A stretch of DNA of 64,000 nt from Aradus depressus (GCA_963662175.1 OY759223.1:11696249-11760248), one strand, 5' to 3'. Positions 49,765 to 60,610 are shown, numbered from the stretch's first letter. The notes: generated by a model not told the origin, from the sequence alone. Numbers and translations: made by a program.

Positions 49765-50055
49765 CCCTGAAGAGATTTGTGATTAGCTTATTAAAATGAT
49801 TTTTCACTAGACAGTTCAGTTGTGTTCTGTGCACTCTCGTTCCTTCTCAGTTCTGCTCCAACAGTCAGACTAAGTCAGCTTCTGTTGGATAAGACTTAGA
49901 AGCCCGGAGGATGTGACGTAAAGCCATCCGAAGTTCGTGAGTTCAGCTAGGGTTTCGCTTTTTGATTTGTGAAGGAGTACACCGGTAATCGTAAGAAGAA
50001 CAGTAAAAAAAAAAAAAAAACGCCAAATTTGTGTAATCAGTGTTTACATAAAGGG
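49765..50055. other. Unassigned sequence
   Basis: Short segment between two DNA transposons; an A run at 50007-50022. No gene. Confidence 0.4.
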
Positions 50056-51430
50056 TACCCCCCATTAAGATAGGCAAAATGCCCCCATCTTCGAATTCTT
50101 GAAAAAACAGTTGAGATAGGTAGTTTGGGGGCAAAAAATGAGTTTGGCACGACTTGTGGGTCGGGTGACCCCCCCGCCCCTCCAGGGGGGGCAAAAATGA
50201 CCTTTTTCCGATTTATTTTTTTTTAGAACGACCTAGTTGACGAAAAATTTTGAAAAAATTCAGGAGTATAGGTGGTTGTGAGGGCTTTTCAGGGAAATTC
50301 TTTCGGCTCCCCAGGCTCCCCCCTTACCCTCTAAAAAAAATAAAAAAGAATAAAAATCGAAAAAAGACCCCAAAAATGCCGAGGACTCCCAAGTTTTTTT
50401 TTCGAAATATTGAAGTTCTCAATGAGTTCTACAGTAAGATATTTTTTTTCGATTTTTTCGAGCACTGCATCTCCTCGAAAAACTGCATTTTTCCGTTTTT
50501 TACGACGTTTTCACAGATCTTCCAACTTTTTTGGGGACGGGAAGCATTTTCAAGGTCAAATAACACCAGATCCGGATTCTACGGAAAATTTTACTGACAT
50601 ATAGGCCTCCACAAAATCAGATTGGACTCAATTTTTTACGTACTATGGGCTCAAATTAACTTTTTTCACGAAGAAATGCCATTCTTCACCAATTTTACGA
50701 CGTTTTCGGAGACAGGAACCAATTTGAAAGTCAAATAATACCAGATTTGGTTTCAACGGAAAATTTTACTTACCTATAGTCCTCCGCGAAACAAGTTTTG
50801 ACACGATGTTCCACGTATTTCCTGTGCAAACTAAGTTTTTTTAAAGAAAAAAAAAAGATTTTTTCCGCCATTTTTTACCGACTTACTTAGATGAAATGCA
50901 GTTATGAAACGTGATTCCGTCTCCTGGATTCATAGAAGGGATAAATAATAACGTCAAAATATCTTTGCATTCGGTTGTTCAAAGTTTCAATTTTTAATCA
51001 TGCATCTGTTCCCTGAGAAATTGCAAGAAGTGATTATTGATGGCTATTTTCTAGAGTTATATGAGTCAATGCAACATGTATTTATAAAAATTGAATGAAT
51101 TTTGTACATTAGTATAATTTAACATCAAAACATGAAAAAATGCTCGCTTGCAAGGTCTGCAAAAAGAAAAAAAATCGCCCGAATTGTAATGTTTCCTTAC
51201 TTGCAACTTATATCTTCGTATTCCCACTCAGTTGACCTACAGCAACATTACAATAGGTAAATAAAGATTGTCTTTAGTGGAATAGACAATATTTAAAAAA
51301 ATAGGTTTGTTTTATTTATTTATTACAAATTCCACAATATGTCCGCGTTCCTCAACTTAGAAGTTATTACAATAGGTATCAGAAAACATATGTACATCGC
51401 ACACACATACTTGATATAATCCAGAGATAT

Positions 51431-51935
51431 CTAATCTTCGTCACTATCTTCATCGATCACTGGACTGCAATGGTTCATGTCGAAGATATTTGTGAGAACC
51501 TCTGCTGGTCTTATTACCTTAGACAAATATCTGCCGTAACTTAAATGATAGACCAGACTTGCAACGTGGGAGCAGCAACCAATTCGGGGCAAAAAAAAAC
51601 ACATTTATTCAAGCCGTTTACTATGTGTACCACAAAATATACGTTTTTGCATTGATATGCCGAGACCTGACCTCGAATCGTACAATTTCTGGCCTATCCT
51701 TTACGAATTTCAAAGGTAAACGCCCTTTCTCGTCCAGCATTTCTCCTAAGTAAGAAACCGCCTGCCCAAGCTGATACGATCCAGTAAAAAATAACACAAG
51801 TTCTTCTAATGTCAGTTTCGGAAAATCAAGGAGTTCCGATGAAGTTACATTTTGAAACGGGGCAGTTTTTCTGTTCAAATTATCCCGTTCAATTTCTTCC
51901 GCCAATTCATTCTTCTCGAGGTTGAGTGCCATCAT
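51431..51935 (-). pseudogene. Transposase C-terminal part with zinc-knuckle-like segment
   Basis: The minus frame from 51935 has SELLDFPKLTLEELVLFFTG, SYQLGQAVSYLGEMLDEK and VRSRHINAKTYILWYT, then a stop. In another frame GCCSHVASLVYHLSYGRY, then VIRPAEVLTNIF and VIDEDSDED end at a stop (51433-51431). In intact relatives the GCCSH segment is part of a SWIM-like zinc site. The first cysteine pair is not readable. A GTAAG..TTGCAG pair (51982-51941) hints at a 42-base intron between core and this part, but the phase does not fit in this copy. Confidence 0.65.
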
Positions 51936-51979
51936 CCAAGCTGCAATATATGACTTCTTTCATTCGATACATTAAGGCT

Positions 51980-52398
51980 TACCGACTTTGTTGAGAAGGA
52001 ACAACGCTATTTTGTTGGACACCAGCATCTTTTAGCATACTATTGTGAAATTGATGGTGCAGTAATTTATATTTTTGTCCCAAAATTCCATGTATTGCCT
52101 CCACTACCCATCTGAGTACAGTTACAGACCGAGAGTGATTAGACTCTTTTGCCGTAAGTTGATTTCTTTTCCCTTTCAAAGATGGCATCAAAACGGAGTA
52201 GCCTTTTTCTTCCAAATACGGAATGACATCTCGAAATCCTCGGTCCAAAATAAATTCGTCCCCAGGCTACAATATGGTACTGATTCCGTCAGGATCTTCT
52301 AGAACTCGTTTCAATATTTCTGCATCGTTCAATGTCCCATCAAATGGCCCAGGAGCATCGATTGTGAAAGCGTTTGTGGTACACATAGTAAACGGCTT
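51980..52398 (-). pseudogene. DDE-superfamily transposase core (DDE_Tnp_4-like), one in-frame stop
   Basis: The minus frame starts at KPFTMCTTNAFTIDAPGPFD, with GTLNDAEILKRVLED; a TAG follows at 52269-52267; then PGDEFILDRGFRDVIPYLEE, KGKRNQLTAKESNHSR and VLRWVVEAIHGILGQ. The D of LDRGFRD and E of VVEA are in the positions of the second and third catalytic residues of this family. The first catalytic Asp, normally upstream of KPF, is missing because the inverted arm begins there. With that and the stop codon it is inactive. Confidence 0.8.
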
Positions 52399-52419
52399 GC
52401 ATGAATGTGTTTTTTTTTG

Positions 52420-52578
52420 CCCCGAATTGGTTGGTGCTCCCACGTTGCAAGTCTGGTCTATCATTTAAGTTACGGCAGATATTTGTCTAAGGTAATAAGA
52501 CCAGCAGAGGTTCTCACAAATATCTTCTACATGAACCATTGCAGTCCAGTGATCGATGAAGATAGTGACGAAGATTAG
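52420..52578 (+). pseudogene. Inverted duplicate of the transposase C-terminus (right arm)
   Basis: The plus strand reads PRIGWCSHVASLVYHLSYGR and continues to VIDEDSDED with stop TAG at 52576-52578, the same frame as 51590-51431 on the minus strand. GCC is GWC here, and the left-arm DMNH is YMNH. This shows the right arm was copied from the 3' end of the gene. Confidence 0.75.
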
Positions 52579-54018
52579 ATATCTCTGGATTATATCAAGT
52601 ATGTGTGTGCGATGTACATATGTTTTCTGATACCTATTGTAATAACTTCTAAGTTGAGGAACGCGGACATATTGTGGAATTTGTAATAAATAAATAAAAC
52701 AAACCTATTTTTTTAAATATTGTCTATTCCACTAAAGACAATCTTTATTTACCTATTGTAATGTTGCTGTAGGTCAACTGAGTGGGAATACGAAGATATA
52801 AGTTGCAAGTAAGGAAACATTACAATTCGGGCGATTTTTTTTCTTTTTGCAGACCTTGCAAGCGAGCATTTTTTCATGTTTTGATGTTAAATTATACTAA
52901 TGTACAAAATTCATTCAATTTTTATAAATACATGTTGCATTGACTCATATAACTCTAGAAAATAGCCATCAATAATCACTTCTTGCAATTTCTCAGGGAA
53001 CAGATGCATGATTAAAAATTGAAACTTTGAACAACCGAATGCAAAGATATTTTGACGTTATTATTTATCCCTTCTATCAATCCAGGAGACGGAATCACGT
53101 TTCATAACTGCATTTCATCTACGTAAGGGTCGTTAAGTCGGTAAAAAATGGCGCAAAAAATCCTTTTTTTTTTCTTTAAAAAAAACTTAGTTTGCACAGG
53201 AAATACGTGGAACATCGTGTCAAAACTTGTTTCGCGGAGGACTATAGGTAAGTAAAATTTTCCGTTGAAACCAAATCTTATTTGACTTTCAAATTGGTTC
53301 CTGTCTCCGAAAACGTCGTAAAATTGGTGAAGAATGGCATTTCTTCGTGAAAAAAGTTAATTTGAGCCCATAGTACGTAAAAAATTGAGTCCAATCTGAT
53401 TTTGTGGAGGCCTATATGTCAGTAAAATTTTCCGTAGAATCCGGATCTGGTGTTATTTGACCTTGAAAATGCTTCCCGTCCCCAAAAAAGTTGGAAGATC
53501 TGTGAAAACGTCGTAAAAAACGGAAAAATGCAGTTTTTCGAGGAGATGCAGTGCTCGAAAAAATCGAAAAAAAATATCTTACTGTAGAACTCATTGCGAA
53601 CTTCAATATTTTGAAAAAAAAACTTGGGAGTCCTCGGCATTTTTGGGGTCTTTTTTCGATTTTTATTCTGTTTTATTTTTTTTAGAGGGCAAGGGGGGAG
53701 CCTGGGGAGCCGAAAGAATTTCCCTGAAAAGCCCTCACATCCACCTATACTCCTGAATTTTTTCAAAATTTTTCGTCAACTAGGTCGTTCTAAAAAAAAA
53801 TAAATCGGAAAAAGGTCATTTTTGCCCCCCCTGGAGGGGCGGGGGGGTCTCCCGACCCACAAGTCGTGCCAAACTCATTTTTTGCCCCCAAACAACCTAT
53901 CTCAACTGTTTTTTCAAGAATTCGAAGATGGGGGCATTTTGCCTATCTTAATGGGGGGTATGGTTTCTATCAGCAAGTCGATAAACTTTTAAATATTACA
54001 TGAACTATTATTTATTTA

Positions 54019-54367
54019 TATAAGACGAGAAGAGGGCGCCGGTAGCTCAGTGGTAAGCGTGCTTGCCTTCTGAGCTCAAGGTTGTGGGTTCGAAACCCAA
54101 CCGAGGCCCTTAGTTTAGTTTATCTGGGAGGTAAAATAAACTTATGCATGCCGTCCTTCGGATGCTATGTAGAGCGATGGTCCCGAGCCTGTCAGGTACT
54201 CTTTAAAGACCCCTACCCTAAGTGAATAAAAATTTGGGACTCCCACAATACATTCGGGCTCATGTCCACCAGAGAGACGAAAGAGCGCTCTGGTACTAGG
54301 CGATATGACCTCGTAGTTAAAGCCCGGGCATGAGTTATAAAACCTAACTTAACCTATAAGATGAGAA
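54019..54367 (+). mobile_element. SINE-A copy with 13-bp TSD
   Basis: TATAAGACGAGAA (54019-54031) and TATAAGATGAGAA (54355-54367) differ at one base. The element (54032-54354) begins GAGGGCGCCGGTAGCTCAGT, has B box GGGTTCGAAACCC, and ends AAACCTAACTTAACC. A deletion removes TACGATAT after GAGCCTG and part of the GGGTAGGCAAA block. Confidence 0.92.
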
Positions 54368-54554
54368 TAATAATTTAATAGGAACTTAACTTGTAGATAA
54401 TGACTATCAATTTAATGAATATATCAACACTAAATTTAGGATGATGATTCAATTGCTTCCTTAGGATAAATATTATTCACTATTATTTTTTTTTTATTAT
54501 ATATTTTTTATGTTTGTTATTATTTATTTTTATTTTCTTTATTTTGCAGAATGT
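54368..54554. other. AT-rich, start of PLE-a
   Basis: T-rich sequence with TATTATTTATTTTTATTTTC before the motif, as at 600-690. Confidence 0.45.
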
Positions 54555-54594
54555 GACCTGATGAAGGGATGGAAGAACGTTCCGAAATGTCGTC
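54555..54594 (+). ncRNA. Hammerhead-like ribozyme motif (PLE-a, second copy)
   Basis: Stem I GAC (54555-54557) with GTC (54592-54594). Core CTGATGA is 54558-54564. Stem II GGAA/TTCC (54571-54574, 54580-54583) after six intervening bases AGGGAT. GAA is 54584-54586, stem III ATGT (weakly self-pairing), and C54591 is at the cleavage position, giving the classical GUC. Compared with 700-739, stem II changes U-A to G-C on both strands, keeping pairing. Confidence 0.5.
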
Positions 54595-54939
54595 ATGAAA
54601 ACACGGAAGAATTATGAAATCCAAAATCAAAATATTGAATATTTATCCTATCTCATTCTGTCAACTTGCCCCAGGAGGTATGCCACCCCAGTTGTGGGGT
54701 AAGTTGGCATAGTTGGAACACTTTCGTAAACCATTTTTTTAACGAGTAAAGTATGCAATTTTAAATTATGTTTTCCTCATCAGCCAAGAAGTTCAAATAT
54801 CGGCAGCATTGCTCATATTCGCTGAAAGTATAACAGAAAAATCAAAAAGTAAAAAAAAAATGCCAACTACCCCCGGTCTCCCCTATAATATATACAAAAT
54901 TAAGAAAAAATAAAAAATTAAAAAATCTGACTTTGTGAG
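54595..54939. other. Unassigned sequence
   Basis: ACTTGCCCCAGGAGGTATGC and TGTGGGGTAAGTTGGCATAG near 54655-54720, and CAACTACCCCCGGTCTCCC at 54862, may be ends of another repeat. No gene. Confidence 0.4.
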
Positions 54940-55290
54940 AATTTGTGAATACTATAACTCCCGATAGAATCAGTGTATTGACTCGAAATGTCTTATGTGT
55001 ATCCAGAAACCATAAAGGACGACACCTATTGATTTTCAGCTATATTTGCCAAAGTAAAAGGGGTGTTAGGGGGATGCTTAATACTAAAAATCCAATAATT
55101 GCCGATGTATGAATGTATCGACAAGAAATTTCATATATAAATTTAAAAACCCATGAAGACAATACTTGTTTATTTTCAGTGAAATTGAACAAAGGGGAAG
55201 AGGGTTCAGGAGATGGGACTTAACTCCAAGACTCGATTAACTACCAATATAATGAATTTATTGACAAAATGTAATATGAGAATTTAGAGT
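54940..55290 (-). repeat. Family X copy
   Basis: TATAACTCCCGATAGAATCA, TTATGTGTATCCAGAAACC, TATTGATTTTCAGCTATATT, ATTGCCGATGTATGAATG, TATCGACAAGAAATTTCAT and TTCAGTGAAATTGAACAAAG show two subrepeats in series. Confidence 0.65.
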
Positions 55291-56261
55291 TTTCCTTGTT
55301 TTCTTTTGTTATTACCTGAACCAGCTATAAGATAAATTTACTGAAAATGCTAATCACGTACATAGCTACGCGAATCACGATGGCCGATATTTATAGACAA
55401 TCAGGAGTAGTGGGGTGGCGGTATTGAGTCAGAGGTTGAGATGTAAAGACGATTAGGTCACTATTGAATTAAGGTATGACCTTGTCGGTAGTTGGTAGGT
55501 CATAGGATGCGCGATGATGATGACACACAACCACTTAACCTGAAATGGACATACACACAGAGATGGACCTTGGTTCCACGCTCTGATGGATTCCTGTGTA
55601 GGTTCGTTGATGGACTAATGGAACAGAGGGAGGTACGTTGTAATGGCTAAACTGACATTCACTGCGTTAAAGTCTCCACGAACAATGGAAGATGACAGCA
55701 ATGAACTGTCGGAAACACAAACATTATTGATATCAAAATCAAATGGTTTAGAAACGACAGTACGCGGATCCTGTGACTGCATTAAAGTCTCCTCGAACAA
55801 TAGAAGGTGACAGCATAGAATTGTCGGAAACGCAAATATTATTGATATATACTTGAAAAAAGTGTATCTCATAAAAGAATTATTTTTAATGCTCTTCCCC
55901 ACTTCTTGAAGCCAATAAATACAAAAAAAAAATTTTAACTTCAACTAAAAATGTTTATGTTAGAGGTAACTGAACTTTTTTCTCATTGTTCAAAAAGAAT
56001 AAAATAACGACAATAAAATATAGTGTTTCATAGCCAAAACCATTATTTGGTACATAGCTTTCATTTAAATTTTTTGGGTAGAGTTCCTGCTCAGATATCT
56101 ACCTTAACAAAATCTGTCGAATCAACGTAATGTTTAATCATTATTTATGTAGGTATTAATTTATTTTATTTTTATTGGTATATTCTTTTATGTACTTTTA
56201 TAGTTTTATTTTATTTTTATGATTATTTCTTGTAAATTATTTATTTATTGATTTATATTTA
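55291..56261. other. Unassigned; short local duplication
   Basis: 55660-55740 and 55770-55850 share ATTAAAGTCTCC-type, CGAACAATRGAAG and TGTCGGAAACRCAAA strings, a duplication about 113 bases apart. The minus 109-codon frame there has no domain. Confidence 0.4.
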
Positions 56262-56480
56262 GCGAGCGCTCGTCACTCTGGTGGACTGGTTCGACTCTAT
56301 TCTAGGAGTCCTAAATGTTGCCTAGATAGTTTTATTCAATTAGGATAGGAGTCTTCAACGAGGATCTGATACCGCACAGGACGGCGTGCTCAAGGTTTTT
56401 TTTACCTCCAAGATAATCTAAGGGGATCGGCCGGGTTTTGAGCTCCAGATCCTCTACTACCTGGCACTGCGGCGGCCTCT
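56262..56480 (-). repeat. SINE-A copy, diverged
   Basis: AGCGCTCGTCACTCTGGTGG, CTAGGAGTCCTAAATGTTGC, CGCACAGGACGGCGTGCTCA, ACCTCCAAGATAATCTAAGG and a head with a decayed B box (GGGTTTTGAGCTCC). Confidence 0.75.
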
Positions 56481-57151
56481 TTCTGCAGTGGAGACATTGG
56501 GCCACCATCATCCGACTATTTCCCATAGCTCCCCATCCCAGGATGACGGTATCCTCTTATCCCAATGAATCAACCCTATAAATAGTTTCAAGCCAGCTCC
56601 GGCTATTTTGTGATATCATCATTGTACCTCAGTCATTATTTTCGTCAGATTCTCTAAAGGAATATTCTTCAGTCATTAACTGTTGAAAGCACCTCAACTC
56701 AAATTATATTTATTTCTCTCGATATTGATATTCTACTTTCAAATAATAATTATTAAGAATTAATTAAATTATTGAAGACACGAGTGGATAATATTGTTAT
56801 GTAACAAAAATAAAATATCGTGAAACTAAATACTTATAACTGTAAATTTTTTTCATTTAAGTTACTTCTGAAGCAGGGGTGCGATTCGATTAAAATATGA
56901 ATGTCGATGGTACTCAACTCTCTCAGCAAACCTTTTTCACCTCATCTTAAAGTGTATTAAGTCTATTAGTTGAATTATGTACATAACACCTTTATCCATT
57001 CGTGTCTTCAAATGTTGAACTTGATTGTCTTTTGCGCTTCAGGATTTGAGTATTCTCTGTTAGTTGCTTAGGAGAATATTGTCTTCCAGAGATGAAGCCA
57101 GGTACTCATGGAAACAACCTGCTCCAAGCGCTGCATACCCTATTGATGGTA
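56481..57151. other. Unassigned sequence
   Basis: No gene is supported; near-average composition to 56600, then AT-rich. Confidence 0.4.
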
Positions 57152-57246
57152 CAGGTAAAAAACCTAAAGGCCTCGGCCGAATTTCGAACCCGCGATCTTG
57201 AGCTCAGTAAGAAAGCACTCATACCACTGAGCTACAGGCTCCCTCT
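57152..57246 (-). repeat. SINE-A head fragment
   Basis: AGGCCTCGGCCGAATTTCGA, ACCCGCGATCTTGAGCTCAG and CACTGAGCTACAGGCTCCCT: the tRNA-like head with a readable A box. Confidence 0.75.
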
Positions 57247-57252
57247 ATCATT

Positions 57253-57330
57253 AGAGTCTACTTGCATTCACGCTAGAGACTACTCCGTTAATGCTAGAGT
57301 CTACTGCATTCATGCTAGAGTTTACTGCTT
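57253..57330 (+). repeat. About 22-bp tandem repeat, 3.5 copies
   Basis: TTAGAGTCTACTTGCATTCA, GCTAGAGACTACTCCGTTAA, GCTAGAGTCTACTGCATTCA and GCTAGAGTTTACTGC follow one another directly after the SINE-A head. Confidence 0.8.
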
Positions 57331-57949
57331 TAAAAATAATCCTCTTTAATGGCATATGTGTGGGTAAAACGAGGCCCTGGGACTCATTATACATCCTTGA
57401 TGTTGCTTGAATATAATTATAACCTTAAATGCAAAAAAATAATTTATTCTGCGCACCTCTTATATCAAAACCACCAAAGAAGAAAAATGATTATAAAATA
57501 AGAACATATTTCTCCTGATTATTTTCAACGCTTTTAGACACATTTGAATATATGAAAATATGTAAATTACTCAGAAAAAAAAAAAAAAAAGAGTTCGAAT
57601 TAAATTTATAGCTGGGAATAAGCTCGATTAGAAAACATGGCTACGAAAATCAGGCATGCAGCTATGTGTGTAATAAAGTTTAAAACCTTTTATGATACGT
57701 CTATTTAATATAAGATACCGAAGTGGTGGTCAGAACATAAACTTGATATGCAAACTAGACAACACCAAGATAAAACTACGAAGCGCCCAGATAATCTTCT
57801 TCAAGTCTATTTCAGTCAATGGATTACACTTCTATATATGGAATGTATTTTGTTAGTTATTGTGACTTATGCCCGGGCTTTAACAATGGGTCATATTGCT
57901 CATTTGCTGTAACAGCAACATAACTCAAAAACTATTATTTTCCGGGAGG
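57331..57949. other. Unassigned; SINE-A tail scrap at 57852
   Basis: TTAGTTATTGTGACTTATGC then CCGGGCTTTAAC and GGGTCATATTGCTCA at 57852-57903 is a SINE-A tail. No gene. Confidence 0.45.
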
Positions 57950-58450
57950 AGCAATTCAATTTGACTTGTAATAACTTGATGCATTCACTCGAAAATAACT
58001 TATCTGCATGCTTTATTGAAGGGGGTTATTTGGGGGAGACTTAACAAAAAAACTCCAATAACCGCCGTAATGAATGTAACGACACAAAATTCCATATATA
58101 AATTTAAACATCCCTTATGGACGACATTTATTAACTTTCCGTCCAATCGGTCAAAAGAAAAAGTGGAAATCAGAGGGGTTTTCACTTAAAAACCCCCAAT
58201 AACTTCCGATCTAATTAATATATGGAGATTAAATTTTATATTTAAATTCAAAATAGACGGCATCCAATTTACAGCAAAATCGGTCAATGGGAAGAAGAGG
58301 GAGGCTCGCATCGAAACAAAATTTAGTACGAGGATACAGAAACCCCTATATAACCCATGTTTTTAAACCTAAAGGTCAATTCGTTTTGGAGGATAAGCAA
58401 AAACGTGATTGATTAATTCGTTCTGGGGAAGTACATTGCCAGTGAATTGA
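57950..58450 (-). repeat. Family X, long copy
   Basis: GTAATGAATGTAACGACACA, CTTATGGACGACATTTATTA, AAAACCCCCAATAACTTCCG, CAAAATCGGTCAATGGGAAG and TTCGTTCTGGGGAAGTACAT show three successive subrepeats, then the opening block. Confidence 0.7.
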
Positions 58451-58969
58451 TTAATACTTTCGTTAATTATGCCAATTCGAACATTCTCAGTATCTTCTTT
58501 TATGTATTTCTCAATTGGGATAGTAAATATCCTTTAAGTGGCATTAAAAGCGAGAATAATTTCCGTAATCCACTCAAGAAGCATCCAGTGTGTGAACCTC
58601 TCCGCAATTAGGGGTGGTTTGAATTAAATGTGATAAATTGGCGAGCCGTTGCAAACTTTTATAACGTCTGCAATTAGAATTATACCGAGAAATGAGGAGA
58701 TTACACTAAATAGAGTGTCATCATCAGAGATGCAACGGGACATTCAAACTCTTCTACATCATTTTGTACTGTTGGGAGAATGACCAGAGGTTTTGGGGTG
58801 ACGTGAAGATGACATGACCATGAGATACTCCATGCTCAGGTTCATGGTTCTCATGGGTTACGTTGAACCATTGGTCAGGGAAGGGGGGGAGGGAATTATA
58901 GGTTACATAACTAGAGGTTCAATTTCTTTAAAATGAAAGCCAAATGGTTCCTTTGTCCTCTTGTTATCA
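58451..58969. other. Unassigned sequence
   Basis: No gene is supported. GAATGACCAGAGGTTTTGGG and CATGACCATGAGATACTCCA are not recognised. Confidence 0.4.
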
Positions 58970-59110
58970 CTTTATTTTTTGATTTCTCCAGCTACACGGA
59001 GTATAAGAGAAGTTATGTAATCGGTGCATTTGGCCAAAAGGAATGAGGGGATTAGAGGGAGGTCAGCTCAAAAATCCTAATACCTTTTGTGACCTGATCC
59101 ACCATGATCG
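58970..59110 (-). repeat. Family X fragment
   Basis: GAGTATAAGAGAAGTTATGT, AATCGGTGCATTTGGCCAAA and GGGATTAGAGGGAGG match the family end joined to a subrepeat; internal sequence is deleted. Confidence 0.55.
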
Positions 59111-59140
59111 CAAAAAATATCATCTTGAAACTACATTTAT

Positions 59141-59280
59141 CTTGACGATCGCGAGTTCGAAACCCAGCCGAGATCCGTAGGTTTTTTTTTATCTGAGAGG
59201 TAAAGACCCCTAAACAAAACCTAGATGGCTCCTATCCAACAGAGTGACGAAAGTGCGCTGTGGTAGAATGCGATATGACC
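59141..59280 (+). repeat. SINE-A fragment, internally deleted
   Basis: CTTGACGATCGCGAGTTCGA, AACCCAGCCGAGATCCGTAG and CTGAGAGGTAAAGACCCC, then AGAGTGACGAAAGTGCGCTG and GCGATATGACC. Confidence 0.7.
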
Positions 59281-59348
59281 AATATTAGATACTATTTGTA
59301 GTTAGTTATTGTGACTCGGCTTCAACTGCTAGGGCTTTAACTACGAGG

Positions 59349-59655
59349 TATGAACGTCCCGAAATTTTGTCATGAAAAAGACATTTCCAGAAAAATTATT
59401 ATCATAATTTTAATTTAAACAAAAAAAAAATAATATTCTTATTTTTACACTCATATTATCAAGTATTTATTTATTTATTTCATTTTATTTTTTATTAGTA
59501 TTGTTAATTCTAATCCCTGTATGTCAGACTCTAAGAGTTAATATCTGTTTATGTATCTAATTTATAAGCTATACTAATGTATAGATTCTTATGATGTATC
59601 CTATTACCATGTTATGGTTTGACGAAAATGAATATTATTATTATTATTATCTCCT
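59349..59655 (+). mobile_element. PLE-a unit, head truncated
   Basis: It starts inside the hammerhead region at GGTATGAACGTCCCGAAATT (core CUGAUGA missing), continues with AAAAAGACATTTCCAG, AT-rich sequence, TGTCAGACTCTAAGAG, GTTTATGTATCTAATTTATA and TATCCTATTACCATGTTATG, and ends TTTGACGAAAATGAATATTA with (TTA)n. The end in a short tandem repeat resembles LINE/CR1-like 3' ends. Confidence 0.5.
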
Positions 59656-59881
59656 ACTGCTAGAGCGCTCTTAAGTCACTCTGGTGGTTATGAGCCCGAC
59701 TCTAAAATGGTCCTAAATGTTGCCTACCTTGGCTTATATACCTTGAGTTGAGGTCTTTAACAAGTTGCCATCGTACAGGCTCGGGACAATCGCTTAACGT
59801 CTCATCCGAAGGAAATGAAAAACCTAAAGACCTTACGAACCCGCGATCTTGAGCTCAGTAGTCAAGACCGCTACCGGCACA
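59656..59881 (-). mobile_element. SINE-A copy, diverged
   Basis: It abuts the (TTA)n of PLE-a: CTACTGCTAGAGCGCTCTTA, TATGAGCCCGACTCTA, CAGGCTCGGGACAATCGCTT, TCATCCGAAGGAAATG, and a head TTACGAACCCGCGATCTTGA with CGCTACCGGCAC. Confidence 0.8.
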
Positions 59882-60239
59882 CTGGTTGATACTGTTGATG
59901 TTATACAATTTAGAAAATATTTTGATGTGAAACTTATATGACGTACCCAATAACACTGTAATGGCTTAACAGAAATAAATAATAGACCCTTTTTGTTAAT
60001 TATCCGGTTGTTCGCGTCAAGGTGAATTTTCTATCCGCAACGTCAAGGTGAGTTTTCTATTCGCAATGTCCATTCCTTCGTGACCATTGGTAATTTCAAA
60101 TTTTTCAGTGTCGGTATAGACCGATCCAACTTTCATAGGTTACTCCTGGCCCATAATAAGAATGATATCTCAAACATTTTCTATTATTTAATCAGCGCTC
60201 TGAAAATTAGATTATTCAATAATATGAAGATGGCTGATG
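59882..60239. other. Unassigned sequence
   Basis: TATCCGCAACGTCAAGGTGA / TATTCGCAATGTC near 60030 form a short direct repeat (CGTCAAGGTGAATTTTCTAT). No gene. Confidence 0.4.
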
Positions 60240-60313
60240 AAGTGAAAAGTGATTATTTCACAGGTTGTCAAGTAAAATATAGTATGACCTCTCACAGATT
60301 TTTATTAGAAGTA

Positions 60314-60348
60314 GCTAGCCGGCTTTCGAGGTTTCCTCATCATCAGGC
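60314..60348 (-). ncRNA. Hammerhead-like motif (PLE-e, left arm)
   Basis: Minus strand: GC, CTGATGA, extra T, GAGG-AAA-CCTC, GAA, AGCCGGCT, A, GC. The loop is three bases instead of four; otherwise the core is intact. Confidence 0.55.
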
Positions 60349-60574
60349 AGTCTGATAGAAAATTTAAAAATTTTTTCGACAGACGAATTATTCCTGTCCA
60401 CCATCTGCTGTTGTGACTCAGATGGTGGACAGGGATAACTCGTCTGTCCCCATCCATGATATTTCAAATTGTTTTTTATTTTTTTATAGATTTTATAGAT
60501 TGTTTTATTTATTTATTTTTATTATAAATTATTTAGTTTTCATTCAAATTTTTTTTTTAATTTCTTGTCAGACT

Positions 60575-60610
60575 GCCTGATGATGAGGGAAACCTCGAAA
60601 GCCGGCTAGC
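60575..60610 (+). ncRNA. Hammerhead-like motif (PLE-e, right arm)
   Basis: GC (60575-60576), CTGATGA (60577-60583), T, GAGG-GAAA-CCTC, GAA, AGCCGGCT (60600-60607), A60608, GC (60609-60610). Core positions are intact with a GNRA loop. Stem I is only two strong pairs next to the core. Confidence 0.6.

Larger units (their letters stand above)
50056..53960 (-). mobile_element. PIF/Harbinger-like DNA transposon with about 1.57-kb inverted arms
   Basis: The left arm (about 50058-51625) and right arm (about 52385-53958) are near-identical inverted copies. Both outer ends read TACCCCCCATTAAGATAGGC inward, so a TA lies at each edge, consistent with a TA target duplication. The central 760 bases hold the transposase core on the minus strand. 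The left arm, read on the minus strand, carries the transposase C-terminus, and the right arm carries it on the plus strand. The expected gene 5' part is absent, so the right arm appears to be an inverted duplicate of the 3' end. The arms are still so alike that formation or gene conversion was recent. Confidence 0.85.

Noticed and set aside
52378..52464. First catalytic Asp of the transposase in the frame starting MIDQTCNVGAPTNSGQ
   Set aside because: This stretch is the antisense of the duplicated C-terminus (GWCSHVAS on the plus strand), so IDQT is a false match to the usual DGT motif.
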